NCBI GenBank assembly: GCA_951640195.1 | Contig: OX621163.1 | Coordinates: 2,604,001 to 2,668,000 of the forward strand | Length of the DNA stretch: 64,000 bases | Direction: 5' to 3' | From: Porpolomopsis calyptriformis | Taxonomy: Eukaryota; Basidiomycota; Agaricomycetes; Agaricales; Hygrophoraceae | Shown here: one piece after another, positions 47,351-57,099 of the stretch | How the letters are laid out: every line of letters starts with the position of its first letter | Numbering within the stretch: position 1 is the first letter of the stretch | Program-made: the position numbers and the translations under genes | Notes under the pieces: model-generated | What the model was told of the DNA's origin: nothing | Databases searched by the model: none | Seen by the model: only the letters and a program-made list of their open reading frames with translations

Positions 47351-48126
47351 AGGAGGGAGTTGGCGAGAATCACCAAAATGAGCCTGGAGTAGATCTGGAG
47401 GTATTCTAATTGATACCCATAGACTCTTGCTAATAGTGTACATTCTTAATAGATATGAATAGATCCAATATAAAAGAACATTGCTATTTATAGTGAATCA
47501 TAGCGATTTACAGTGATACTGTATACTAATCTGTCCAATCCCTTCTGCTCGCCTCCTGGTCCCCTCCTCATACCTACACTGGCTCGCTCCTGCCCCTCCC
47601 TCCTCTTCCATTCCTCGGTCCCCATTTATTCCTTGACTGTAGCAATACGAATAACCTATCAGAACACTGTAATGAGCAGACTGATATAAAACAAATATCG
47701 AAATCCTTACTATGAAAGAGCCACCACCCTAGCAACTGCTGTTAAGAAGTACATGAAATGCTGTATAAAAATGACTCAGTTCCACTGGCTGGAATAAGGA
47801 CCAATGAAACATACCTTGGAGTAATCAGGACACTTTGTTAGTGGAGAGAGCAATTGCCGCCTTCTATTCATGCAAAGGATGTCAGTCAACAAGAGTGAAA
47901 CAGAGTAAGAACAAAGGTACTTAACAGTTTCTTTCTCCATCTTGGTGTACTTCTGAAAGATGACAACATTAATAATTATACAACTTGCAAGAATGCGGGA
48001 ATGTGCTATACCTTTTTATCTAAGGTTGAAAGTGAATCCCAGTGTGTCTTGAACTGGGCCTGTGTAGCACCCAGATGACTAACAAGAAACTCGATGATAC
48101 AGAAATTTCTGAAATGAAAGTGTCAG

Positions 48127-48602
48127 TGTTACGTCGGCAGTGAGGTCTCAGGTAGCTTCCGGGGACAACAAGGAGCCTAGTGTATAAACTAGGGGAAACG
48201 TTGTTGAAATTCAAGACTAAGGAAGATACAAGCGTATCGTACTCTACTTATATCTATCTGAGTCTGGAATGTGATAGTGATTGCTATGGGGACATTCCAT
48301 GGAACAGCTGACTAATGCACAGCAATGCGCAGCCTTGCGCAGCTACTGCAGAGTAACTGCGGAGCACGTCTTCATTGACCAATAGCGTAAATGTCTCCAA
48401 TCTATGAGGATTAGTGATAAGATAAGATTAGATAGGGAGATAAGATAAGATAAGCGAAAAGGAGAAATCGAAAGGAAAGTGGGTGGAAGTCCAGTCAGTA
48501 GTGTCACATGTCACATCACAGTCATGGTGGTCGAATCGAGTGTGACAGGTCACAGGAGTTACGGACAGGGGACGAGTGGTCGAAAAATGAGAAATCGTAA
48601 CA
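48127..48602 (-). repeat. 3' LTR of element 4
   Basis: 476 bp, TGTTACG...CGTAACA. It contains GATAAGATAAGATTAG-type tracts and several inverted GTGACA/TGTCAC motifs near the end. Confidence 0.95.
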
Positions 48603-49968
48603 TCACCCTCTCTTCAAATTCGCGTCCACACGATGTTAACGTAGGCGTTGGAGATGTCTTGAACAGTCTCGGAGTAACCACCTTGGCGCGTAACAGGGAG
48701 AAGTTGGGAGATGATATTGGTATCGACGACGGATTTCCAAAGCAGATAAGGGAGAGATGAGTTGATAGAGTCGGAGTTCTTGGGCTCGATCATCCAGTCG
48801 TAGAACAACTGTGATCGCATTTACCGGACTTGACTCGTAAATCCAAACTCGTCGTGTGGTAGGTGGGAGGGGAGGAAGAAGGGCGGAACCATTGAAGTTG
48901 CGATCGAAGAGTCGATCAACTTCTGTTGGGGATAATGGGATGAGAACGTCAATGTTATCACTGACTTTGGGCGGTTTGTAGTCTTCGCCCGTTGAGTCTG
49001 TGATGGGGTCGTAGAGCCGTTCATTGATTCCGAAGAAGTCGTCCATACAAATGACACATAGTTGAAGCCTTGGGGCTGGTCATTCGGGATGGAGAGCATG
49101 GAACTCATCGATCAGTTCCTGAGAGTTCTTGACATTGGCTTCGGGTTCCCAGGTATTTTCCTCACTGGTGTAACCTTCCCAGTGCACGAGGTATTGAAGT
49201 TTCCCTTTTCATAATCGGGAATCCAGAATTTCATCGACGACATACTCAACGTCGTCTTCCAGTTGGAGTGGGGGAGGAGGAGGGGGTCTTTTTTGATTTG
49301 GAAAGGAAGGGGGATGGTAGGGGGAGAGATATGACTCGTTGAAAACCGGATATAGTCCTAGCCATTCGCGAGGGAGTTCAAGCTTGTAGGCGGAGCGACC
49401 GACCTTCTCGACAACCTTGAAGGGTCCGAAGCATTTATTATCCAGCTTCTTCATGGGTCGTTTGGTTTTGATGTTGGTGGCAGCCAGCCATACTTTATCT
49501 CCTGGCGAGTACTCTTGTGTGGTCCAGACATGTTTGTCATGAGTGGTTTTCATTCTTTCGTTCGCTTCCTTGAGGGCGATTTCGGCTTCTTGATGAACCT
49601 TTTTCATCCGATCGGCGAATTGAGTCGCGGATTCATTTCGGACTTCCTCTGCGGTGTCGCTTCCCATCCAGGGGTTTTGGCCGTAGTTGACATAGAAGGG
49701 AGTTTGTCATGTAGCTGCGTGGATGGAGTTGTTGTACGAAAACTCTGCCAACGCGAGCCATTCCTTCCAATTATCCTGACGATAGTTGATGAAGACACGG
49801 AGGTACTGCTCAAGCATCTGATTCATTCGTTCGGATTGGCCATCGGTTTGGGGATGGTAAGCGGTAGAAACATTCTGGGAGGTGCCCAGAAGGTGAAAGA
49901 GGTCAGTCATGAATTTGGAAACGAATCGCAGATCGCAATCGTGGATGATGCGTCAGGGAACACCATGA
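48603..49968 (-). pseudogene. Integrase C-terminal half, chromodomain and tail of element 4
   Basis: Continuing pol from 49980: FMTDLFHLLGTSQNVSTAYH and PQTDGQSERMNQMLEQYL (integrase core), NIHDKHVWTTQEYSPGDKVW-type integrase tail, then a chromodomain with YVVDEIL and QYLVHWEGYTSEENTWEPE (about 49140-49200). Five stops interrupt it, at D*VIR, P*RII, T*QTP, L*KGK and E*PAP; all are TGA where CGA fits. After the chromodomain a region with two competing frames (48603-49046) may be an accessory tail; I cannot settle it. Confidence 0.85.
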
Positions 49969-49979
49969 TCTCGAATTAC

Positions 49980-52664
49980 TCAATCCTGGATGATTTTGGC
50001 AAATCCCTCAGAGTTCAGTTCGATGTGAGTAGCCTTGAACTTGACTGCCTTGGAGAAATGATCAACAATGGTGAGAATTGCGTTGTAGCCCTGACATTCC
50101 GGTATGGGGCCAACGAGATCAACCGTAATTGTATCCCATGGTTGAGTGGAGGGATCAAAGGGATATAGAGGAGTCTTCGCAGGCAACCGAGAGGCCTTGG
50201 TGCATTGACATGTTTCGCAACCACGAACATAGGTATTGATGTCTCTCTTGATGGTGGGCCACCAGTAGTCGCGACACACAGCTTCGGTGGTTTTGAAGGA
50301 GCCATAGTGTCCGGAGAGAGGGTTGTCGTGGTATTGGGCGATGATGTCACTGCGGAGAGAGAAATCCCTTGAGACATAGATTCGGTCCAGGAAGGTCTTG
50401 ATACCATCGTCCTGGGTCTTCCAATTGTTTTCGCGTTTTTCTTGAAGGAGTGTGGTTTGTGTCTCTTTGTTGTGATACGAATTCCGGATTCGTGAGCAGA
50501 AATTAGTAGGTTCAATCTCGTGTTGAACCTGTCGGAGGTCTATAATAGGGTTATTTGGGGCAGGAAAAAGATTAGGCGGAAGTAAAATAGTGTCGTCATT
50601 GTCGTTCACCCCCCTCTCAAAACCTGGTTGTCTCGACAGGATATCGGCCTTGGAGTTGGCCTTGCTGGCGATGTGGTGGAGAGAAAAATGATAGTCCTGC
50701 AGCTCCGTGAGCCATCTAGCCTGGCATCTGTTCAACTTCTGTGGCAGCTTGAAATACTGGAGGTTGGCGTGATCCGTCCAAACCTCAAATACTTGCTTAG
50801 CAGACAGGAGCCATTTTCTGAACTCTTGGAGTGCGGTCATAATTGCAAGCAACTCGTGGTCATAAATCTGATAATTTTGTTCCGTGGGTGTAAACGATTT
50901 GGAGATGTAGGCGATGGGCTTCCAGATATTATTTTGTTTTTGTAATAGCACAGCGCCCAAGGCATAATCGGAGGCATCGGTTTCCACATGGAGTAGGTCG
51001 TCATCGTTAGCAATGGACAAGACAGGAGAGGTGGTAATAATTGTTTTCAGGGCGTCGAAAGCGTCCTGGCATTCGGGGGTCCAGTTGAAAGGAGCGTTTC
51101 CTGTTAACACATTGAGGGGGCGGGCAATTCCGGCAAAGTGATGGATAAATCGATGGTAGAAGTTGCAAAATCCAAGAAAGGCCTGAACGTCGCGTTTGCA
51201 TTCGGGGGTCGGCCAGTCGGTGATCCCTTGAACCTTGACGGGGTCCATTTTGACGTGGCCTTCAGACACGATTACTCTGAGATATTCCACTTGTTGTTGA
51301 TCAAAATTGCATTTCTCTGGCTTGAGATAGAGCTTATGTTCGCGAAGTGTGGTCATAACTTTGTAGACATGTTGGTGATGCGTTTCGAGGTCCTTGTCGA
51401 AGATGAGGATGTCGTTGATGTATACTAAGACGTGTCCTTCAACGATTTGGACATGGAAAATGTCGTTCATCATGTTCTGAAAGGTAGCAGGCGAGTTCGT
51501 GAGACCGAAAAACATGACCAGTGGTTCGAATAGGCCGCGGTTAGTTCTGAACGCAGCCTTGTGTTCGTCTCCTTCCTTGATCCGAACATTGTTGTATCCC
51601 CAGCGAACGTCCAGTTTGGTGAAATAATGGGCGTTTTGCAGGGTGTCGATCAGTTCGTTGATCAAAGGGAGGGGGTATCGATTCTTGATAGTCATATTGT
51701 TGAGTTTTCGGTAATCCTGGATAGGGCGTAATCGACCATCCTTCTTTTTGATGAAGAAAAAGGGAGAGGCAATGGGAGAGATGGATTTGCGAATCCGTCC
51801 AGTACGAAGGTTTTCTTCCAAGAACTCATCCAGTTGGGCACGTTCATCCATGGAGAGGGGATAAACCTTGCAGTCGAGCTTCTCTTCGGTTCCGGGGAGG
51901 AGTTCAATCGCGTGGTCCCAGGGATGACTTGGGGGGAGTTCGTCGAAGTCTTCCTTGGTGAAGACGTCTTGGAATTCGTGGAGGTATTCGGGTACAATCT
52001 CTTTCCATGTGCGGTTTTTCTTCTGGTCTTCTTCCCAGGCCTTAATTGCGAGATCCTGCGATTTCATACTGACTAACCGAATTTGGATGGTGGGGTTGAA
52101 GTCGACCATGAGTAGGTGGTCGCCATCCTCAAGGTTGAGGTTGTTGACGTCGATGGAATCAGGGAAAGGAGAGGGATAACAATCAGGAGAGCATCGATCG
52201 AGAATGAGAGAATTTGCCTTCCAATCAATAGAGGGGTTGTGGAGCTTTAACCAATCATGTCTGAGGAAAACTTGAGACTTGCCGAGGTTCGTGATTCCAA
52301 AGTTTATCCGTTCGATGTGGGAACCGATCCTAAGCTCCAGCGCAACCATCTCCGAGATGGGCCCTTCGGAATTGGGTTGTCCATCTGCGTTGTGTACAGG
52401 GATGGGTCGGGCGAGTTTGGTGGTGTGTAGATCGTGTTCGCGGACGTACTTAACATTGATGCATGAACCTTCGCAACCACTATCGACAAGAGCAGTGGTG
52501 AGGTGTTCGGCACGATTATCCAAGGTAGTGATGACGGTTTTGAGAGTTAGCTGATTCCCTCCGGAGCCACGAATGAACACATGGGGTTCTTTGAGTTCGT
52601 TCAGGGCCCAGATGGCGTTCTCTGTTGTGAGGGAATTGATTTGATTGATCGTGTCCTGAGTCAT
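49980..52664 (-). CDS. Pol of element 4: protease, RT, RNase H, integrase N-half (open 894 codons)
   Basis: Protease: LTTALVDSGCEGSCINVKYV near 52450-52510. RT: FFIKKKDGRLRPIQDYRKLN (about 51700-51760), then the catalytic box VLVYINDILIF (about 51405-51440), where the usual YIDD reads YIND. RNase H: HVETDASDYALGAVLL, DHELLAIMTALQEFRKW, WTDHANLQYF. Integrase: HHCC finger ending ETCQCTKASRLP, then DTITVDLVGPIPE. It stays open from 52664 to 49980, but the N-terminus really lies upstream: the same frame is open to about 53050 except for one TGA just before 52664. Because the first catalytic Asp is Asn, RT activity is doubtful. Confidence 0.93.
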   Translation of the reverse strand: MTQDTINQINSLTTENAIWALNELKEPHVFIRGSGGNQLTLKTVITTLDNRAEHLTTALVDSGCEGSCINVKYVREHDLHTTKLARPIPVHNADGQPNSEGPISEMVALELRIGSHIERINFGITNLGKSQVFLRHDWLKLHNPSIDWKANSLILDRCSPDCYPSPFPDSIDVNNLNLEDGDHLLMVDFNPTIQIRLVSMKSQDLAIKAWEEDQKKNRTWKEIVPEYLHEFQDVFTKEDFDELPPSHPWDHAIELLPGTEEKLDCKVYPLSMDERAQLDEFLEENLRTGRIRKSISPIASPFFFIKKKDGRLRPIQDYRKLNNMTIKNRYPLPLINELIDTLQNAHYFTKLDVRWGYNNVRIKEGDEHKAAFRTNRGLFEPLVMFFGLTNSPATFQNMMNDIFHVQIVEGHVLVYINDILIFDKDLETHHQHVYKVMTTLREHKLYLKPEKCNFDQQQVEYLRVIVSEGHVKMDPVKVQGITDWPTPECKRDVQAFLGFCNFYHRFIHHFAGIARPLNVLTGNAPFNWTPECQDAFDALKTIITTSPVLSIANDDDLLHVETDASDYALGAVLLQKQNNIWKPIAYISKSFTPTEQNYQIYDHELLAIMTALQEFRKWLLSAKQVFEVWTDHANLQYFKLPQKLNRCQARWLTELQDYHFSLHHIASKANSKADILSRQPGFERGVNDNDDTILLPPNLFPAPNNPIIDLRQVQHEIEPTNFCSRIRNSYHNKETQTTLLQEKRENNWKTQDDGIKTFLDRIYVSRDFSLRSDIIAQYHDNPLSGHYGSFKTTEAVCRDYWWPTIKRDINTYVRGCETCQCTKASRLPAKTPLYPFDPSTQPWDTITVDLVGPIPECQGYNAILTIVDHFSKAVKFKATHIELNSEGFAKIIQD

Positions 52665-53023
52665 CTCTCACGATTGGGCAGGGTGAGACCATTTGGAGAG
52701 AATGGGAATTGCGAAATTAGCTTGTTCCTTAATGGCGTTAACGATTTCTAGAGGGGAAAAAAGAGAGTTGATGTCGATTGGATCGACAGAAGGGAGAGAC
52801 AGTGGTTCGGGAATGAGGGTTTGAAGGGATTCGGGGCGCTCAACATTCACATTTGGCATGGGCAGTGGAGGACTAGTTTTATTGATGGGCTTGGTGGTAT
52901 ATAGTAGTGTACATGCTGTCAAAGTATTACAGAGAAAAGAAAGAGGAGAAGGGGAGAAGTCCGGTACTGTTTGTTCGCAATGCCAAAGCAAACAACTTTC
53001 TGTCGAATAGAGGGAGCGCATCT

Positions 53024-54963
53024 CTAACGACCGTCGCCAAAATCCTGTTCAGTCGAGTCGGGGGTGGATTCCTCTGGAGTGTGTTCCTCTTCGGAAAGGA
53101 AGTTCATCAACTCTGAGAGCTCGTCGTTCATCAGTTCGTATTGGAGGGCACGAACGTTGACTTTCTTAAGCTCTTGAGGACAGTCCCGACGGAAATGTCC
53201 GACCTGGCCACAGTTGTAGCACTTGTTGACTTGACGCGTCTTGCTGAGGTCCATGGGTAACCCCTGACTGCCATGAATGATGCCAGATGGCACCTGATGA
53301 TCTTGTTGAGGTGGGGGTTGGAAACGAGGCACGGACGGCCTGAAAGATGGACGAGGAAGAGGGGCATTCGGACGTTGATAGCATTCTTGCTCACGAAAAT
53401 GTTCCATGAGCTGTCCGATGGCCTTCACTCTCTCGTGGTACTTGTCGTACTTGGTGGGGAGTGGCGGGTTCGCATACATTTGCCGAATTATGTCCTGGCA
53501 GACATTCTTCTCGATGATGCGGATACATTCTTTATCCTGGCTAGCGAGACCAGCTTGGCGGAACAAGAGTTCCAGTTTTACGAAATAATCAGTGATACTC
53601 AGTCTTCCCTGAGCGAAATGTTCAACCTCTTCGCGAGCGCGTTGTTCAATGGCATGGTCGACAAAAGTTGCGTCCAACAGGGCAGTGAAGGCGGCCCAAG
53701 TCCCGAGAGGGATGAGGTTGCCAGCAGCATCAGTGCAACCGAAGAACGTATCGACGTACTGTTGCGCCCACTCAGTGGCTACGCCTTCCTTCATGTACGA
53801 AAGTGCGACGAGAATCATCTTCTCAGGATCGGTGACATCGCTGCCACGGAGAAAGATAATCACTTGTCGGAACCAATTTTTGTACAGCTTTTTGTCGCCA
53901 TTGAAGGAATCGGGCTGAGCAAGCTTGATTTTGTTTGACGCAGAGGCCATTGGTGTTGTTTGCGAAGTGGGGGGTGGATTCGGGTTTGGGGGCGGTGGAG
54001 TACCAGAAGGGGAAGCAGAAGGAAAAGGGAAATGAGGGGCTGGATCCGATTCAGGGGGGGGTTCCTCTCGAGGGGGAGAGTCTTTCGGCTTCCGAGGGGT
54101 TTTCGGAAGTGGTCATTTTGGGGAGTTGGAGGTGGTTGCCTTTGTGGGAGAAGACGATAAGCGGGAGAGAGGTCGAGGTGGTGTTCGGAGGAAACGAGGA
54201 CGTCCGAACAAGGGTGTTTCTACGGGTCGTGGAGTTGGGGCAGGGAGAGTGGTTGGACCGAGAACCTCAAAGACAGAGGGAGTCGAAGGATTGAGAATCT
54301 GAGATGAAAGGGGTGAAAAGATCCCAGAGGTGTCGACAGTGTCCTGGTACTCTAGGTCGTCGTCGTCTGTGAGCCCAAAACTTGGTCAATGGGAACCTGT
54401 ACGGGGAGGCGTAGTTGGAGGTTGTCTCGGACGTGGATCTCTCTGATACGAGAAGATCCGTGACGGTAGAAAACACGGATGGACGAAGCAAGGAAGTTGG
54501 CAACAAGCGCAGGGGAACGATAAACTCTGATGCGAACGCGATTGAACGTTCGCGGTTTGATTTCGACGAAAGGATCTAAACCGTCATCTGAATCCGGGGG
54601 AGAGGGGGCAGTGTAAAAGGAGTCCAAAGAGAGCGAAGAACGAGACAAAATGGGGGAAAGGTTGGCGGAGGCGGGAGGAGAGAGTTCGAATGCGAGGTGG
54701 GAGAACTCAAGCGTAAGAGCTGTGAGTTGAACCTGTTCGATTTCTAGAGCGTCGATGGCTTGTTGCTCGGAGTAGCTAATGAGCTGACTCGAGGAAGCCT
54801 GAGGGGATGGGTGAGGGGGAGAGTAGGACGGGGGCGGATCGAAAGAGGATGGGTCCAGGGTGGTGGTCGAATTCGATACCATGCGGTTGGTCACCGTGGT
54901 TCTCGAAACGAAAGAGGATGGGCCTGACGAGGGGGAGCCTGGTGGATTCCGGGGAGGCAACAA
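53024..54963 (-). pseudogene. Gag of element 4
   Basis: An intact 308-codon stretch (53950-53024) holds the capsid domain (KLAQPDSFNGDKKLYKNWF, WAAFTALLDATFVDHA, GRLSITDYFVKLELLF) and a CCHC knuckle CYNCGQVGHFRRDC (about 53180-53225), ending in an acidic tail. Upstream, 54963-54352 and the following frame encode a Pro/Ser-rich N-terminal extension (MLPPRNPPGSPSSGPSS start), joined to the capsid ORF only after one frame change near 54370 and one TGA (PK*PLPK). I infer a single longer gag of about 640 residues, now broken in its N-terminal part. The intact part could start at ATG 53950. Confidence 0.85.
53039..53045 (-). promoter_or_regulatory. Candidate -1 frameshift site G GAT TTT (element 4 gag/pol)
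   Basis: Gag reads CAG GAT TTT GGC ... TAG. The heptamer G GAT TTT is in the correct register, and slipping back one base enters the pol frame (TGG CGA CGG), which is open there but closed by a TGA just upstream. The overlap allowing a shift is only about 27 bases and contains this site. I recall the same heptamer as the slippery site of a plant dianthovirus. No downstream stem-loop was worked out. Confidence 0.5.
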
Positions 54964-55038
54964 GTCGGTCGTTAAACAACGGACTGGTCAGACAAATCTT
55001 GTCCAGGGACTCTTGCGGAAAGAAGCTAGGTGAGAGTG

Positions 55039-55051
55039 AGTCTTGAATTTC
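55039..55051 (-). other. Self-complementary primer binding site of element 4
   Basis: Directly beside the 5' LTR, 55039-55051 reads AGTCTTGAATTTC (plus strand). The LTR has its exact inverted complement GAAATTCAAGACT at 55131-55143 (13 of 13). On the sense strand this segment lies about 34 bases after a GATATAAG TATA box. The sequence differs from those of families 2 and 3 but keeps the same pairing. Confidence 0.8.
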
Positions 55052-55527
55052 TGTTACGTCGGCGGTGAGGTCTCAGGTAGCTTCCGGGGACAACAAGGAG
55101 CCTAGTGCATAAACTAGGGGAAACGTTGTTGAAATTCAAGACTAAGGAAGATACAAGCGTATCGTACTCTACTTATATCTATCTGAGTCTGGAATGTGAT
55201 AGTGATTGCTATGGGGACGTTCCATGGAACAGCTGACTAATGCACAGCAATGCGCAGCCTTGCACAGCTACTGCGGAGTAACTGTGGAGCACATCTTCAT
55301 TGACCAATAGCGTAAATGTCTCCAATCTATGAGGATTAGTGATAAGATAAGATTAGATAGGGAGATAAGATAAGATAAGCAAAAAGGAGAAATCGAAAGA
55401 AAAGTGGGTGGAAGTCCAGTCGGTAGTGTCATGTGTCACATCACGGTCACGGTGGTCGAATCAAGTGTGACAGGTCACAGGAGTTACGGACAGGGGACGA
55501 GTGGTCGAAAAATGAGAAATCATAACA
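55052..55527 (-). repeat. 5' LTR of element 4
   Basis: 476 bp, same length as its partner at 48127; it retains several CpGs lost there and has lost others. Confidence 0.95.
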
Positions 55528-57099
55528 GTCAGTCTCACAAGAATGATATGTATCTGAACTTACCAAGCGGTTTATTTATCCCCAGGTTCAAGCAGCTTAT
55601 CAGCTGCTGCAACCCACAGTCCTTTTTTCTTCGATGCTGCAACATGCATGATAGGTGTGGAAACAGTCCAAGAAGTGGTATCAGTGATATTTGTACAATT
55701 GGTGATAATAGTAGTAGCAGTGGTATTAGTAGTAGTAGTGGTATTAGGTGTAGTGGAGGTAGCGATGGTTGCAGTAGGTCTGATATTTGGAGATGGGGTC
55801 TCAGGAGGACTAGCGCTGCTGGAAGACATTGTATCAGTGAAGGTACTTGAGGCTGGTGTAGAAATTGCGGAAACTAATTCTGTTAAATCCAAGCGAGACC
55901 TGTCATTATTACGGTTAGAAAGTATATGATGCCTACATGAAATATACCCACAACAGGTTCCCAATCTGACAGAAACCTCATTAGCAATGCAATAGAAGTT
56001 GTTATAATCTCACCTTGATTTTCAGACTCTTCTTCATAGGTAGGGGCTCCATGGTAGGAATGTCAGTGGTATCCCCTTTGTGATCCTCGTCAGAGTCTGA
56101 CTTGTGTTTGTGAGAGTCGCTGTCATCCATTTCATCATCCATTATAATATCTGAGCCATCCTTGTCTGCGCAAGATGTTGATCGCTCTTGCTCCTCCTAC
56201 TTCACTTTCATATTGAAATCGCTGTCCTTCTTGTTCTTCTGCGCATGGCGCCAGGATGGGTAATAGTCAATTGCGATTTGCATGACCTTCCACCTATCCT
56301 CATATAACTGAAGCTCCTCAAACTGGTTTTGCATCTCAGACTTGAAATGGTCTGTCACTGAAACTGACACAGACATCCAGCTGTTTGGTGCAAGACTGGA
56401 CTTGGAAAATTCCTGCCAAATCGAATGCGTGAGACCACAGATAGTACTAGCATGGTGACCATCAATGGGTACGCCATTCTCATTAACCATGTATAGCATC
56501 CCAACATTGACTCCCTTAGCTGCACATGCACCACCACACAGCCCTTTTAGACCAGTTGTGCCCTTCATATTGTTGCAATGGTTAGTCCAAGTCAGCTTGT
56601 ACCAAAACATAGTTGTGAGCTAATCTTTGGTAAACTCAGTCACTTTGCACCGGTTTGACATAGGTGGATTGAGTCCAGATAGTGGGTGAAGAAGGGATAA
56701 TTGTATTAACAAAGGGTTATTGATGGATAGAATTTGTGGGACAGAACTTGTGAGAACCATGTATGCATTTCTGTTGAATTACTGTCAGTAACTTGCTTAT
56801 AAATATGTGATCTGAAACTCACTCATACATATCTTTCTGTGCTTTCAGGTATGAGTTCTCTTGTTTAATGGTTTCTAATTCCTTGCACATGCAGGTGAGC
56901 TGCTGATATGCCTGCATGTTTATCAACATTGCTATAAAACTGACACAGAAAAGTAGATAAACTGTACAAAACTGTTATTTGCTGGCAATTGGTTTTGATG
57001 CAAGATTCAATATGGATCCGGGGTAGAAAAAAGCACACTTTTAGGCAATGAAGGATCCAGAAGACTCAATAATGACATGGCCCCAGGGAATAGCGATGG

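Larger units (their letters stand above)
48127..55527 (-). mobile_element. Complete chromovirus, element 4, 5-bp target duplication
   Basis: Two 476 bp LTRs (48127-48602, 55052-55527; TGTTACG...TAACA) flank 6.45 kb. GTCAG occurs on both sides (48122-48126, 55528-55532). Minus-strand order: 5' LTR, self-complementary primer site, gag with CCHC finger, -1 overlap, protease, RT, RNase H, integrase, chromodomain, 3' LTR. The LTRs differ at about 16 sites, roughly 13 of them at CpG. It lies in an intron of an older gene. Long open stretches survive (894 codons in pol). Confidence 0.97.
47825..56917 (-). pseudogene. Second gene of the Plavaka-like element (unknown), split by element 4 in an intron
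   Basis: Minus-strand exons: a short coiled coil from ATG 56917 (QAYQQLTCMCKELETIKQEN), a central part around 56197-56610 (GVNVGMLYMVNENG, DHFKSEMQNQFEELQLYED), an acidic and Ser/Thr-rich part (55572-56180), then beyond element 4 EFLVSHLGATQAQFKTHWDS (about 48030-48090) and KYTKMEKETVK, ending at TGA 47825. Splice signals show that element 4 lies in a 49-bp intron whose gtaagt is near 55565 and whose tttcag is near 48113. Some stops are TGA where Arg fits. I know this as a recurrent Agaricomycete unknown; its place suggests it belongs to the transposon, but it could be a captured gene. Confidence 0.6.

Noticed and set aside
49515..50168. 217-codon plus-strand frame
   Set aside because: It overlaps the integrase of element 4 on the other strand and has no motif of its own.
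53039..53045. Alternative view that element 4 gag and pol are joined by stop-codon readthrough
   Set aside because: Pol is in a different frame from gag at the gag TAG, so readthrough alone would not reach protease.
55648..55929. Plus-strand frame rich in Val, and the opposite Thr-rich frame
   Set aside because: The plus frame is a shadow; the Thr/Ser-rich text on the minus strand is part of the spliced gene 47825-56917.
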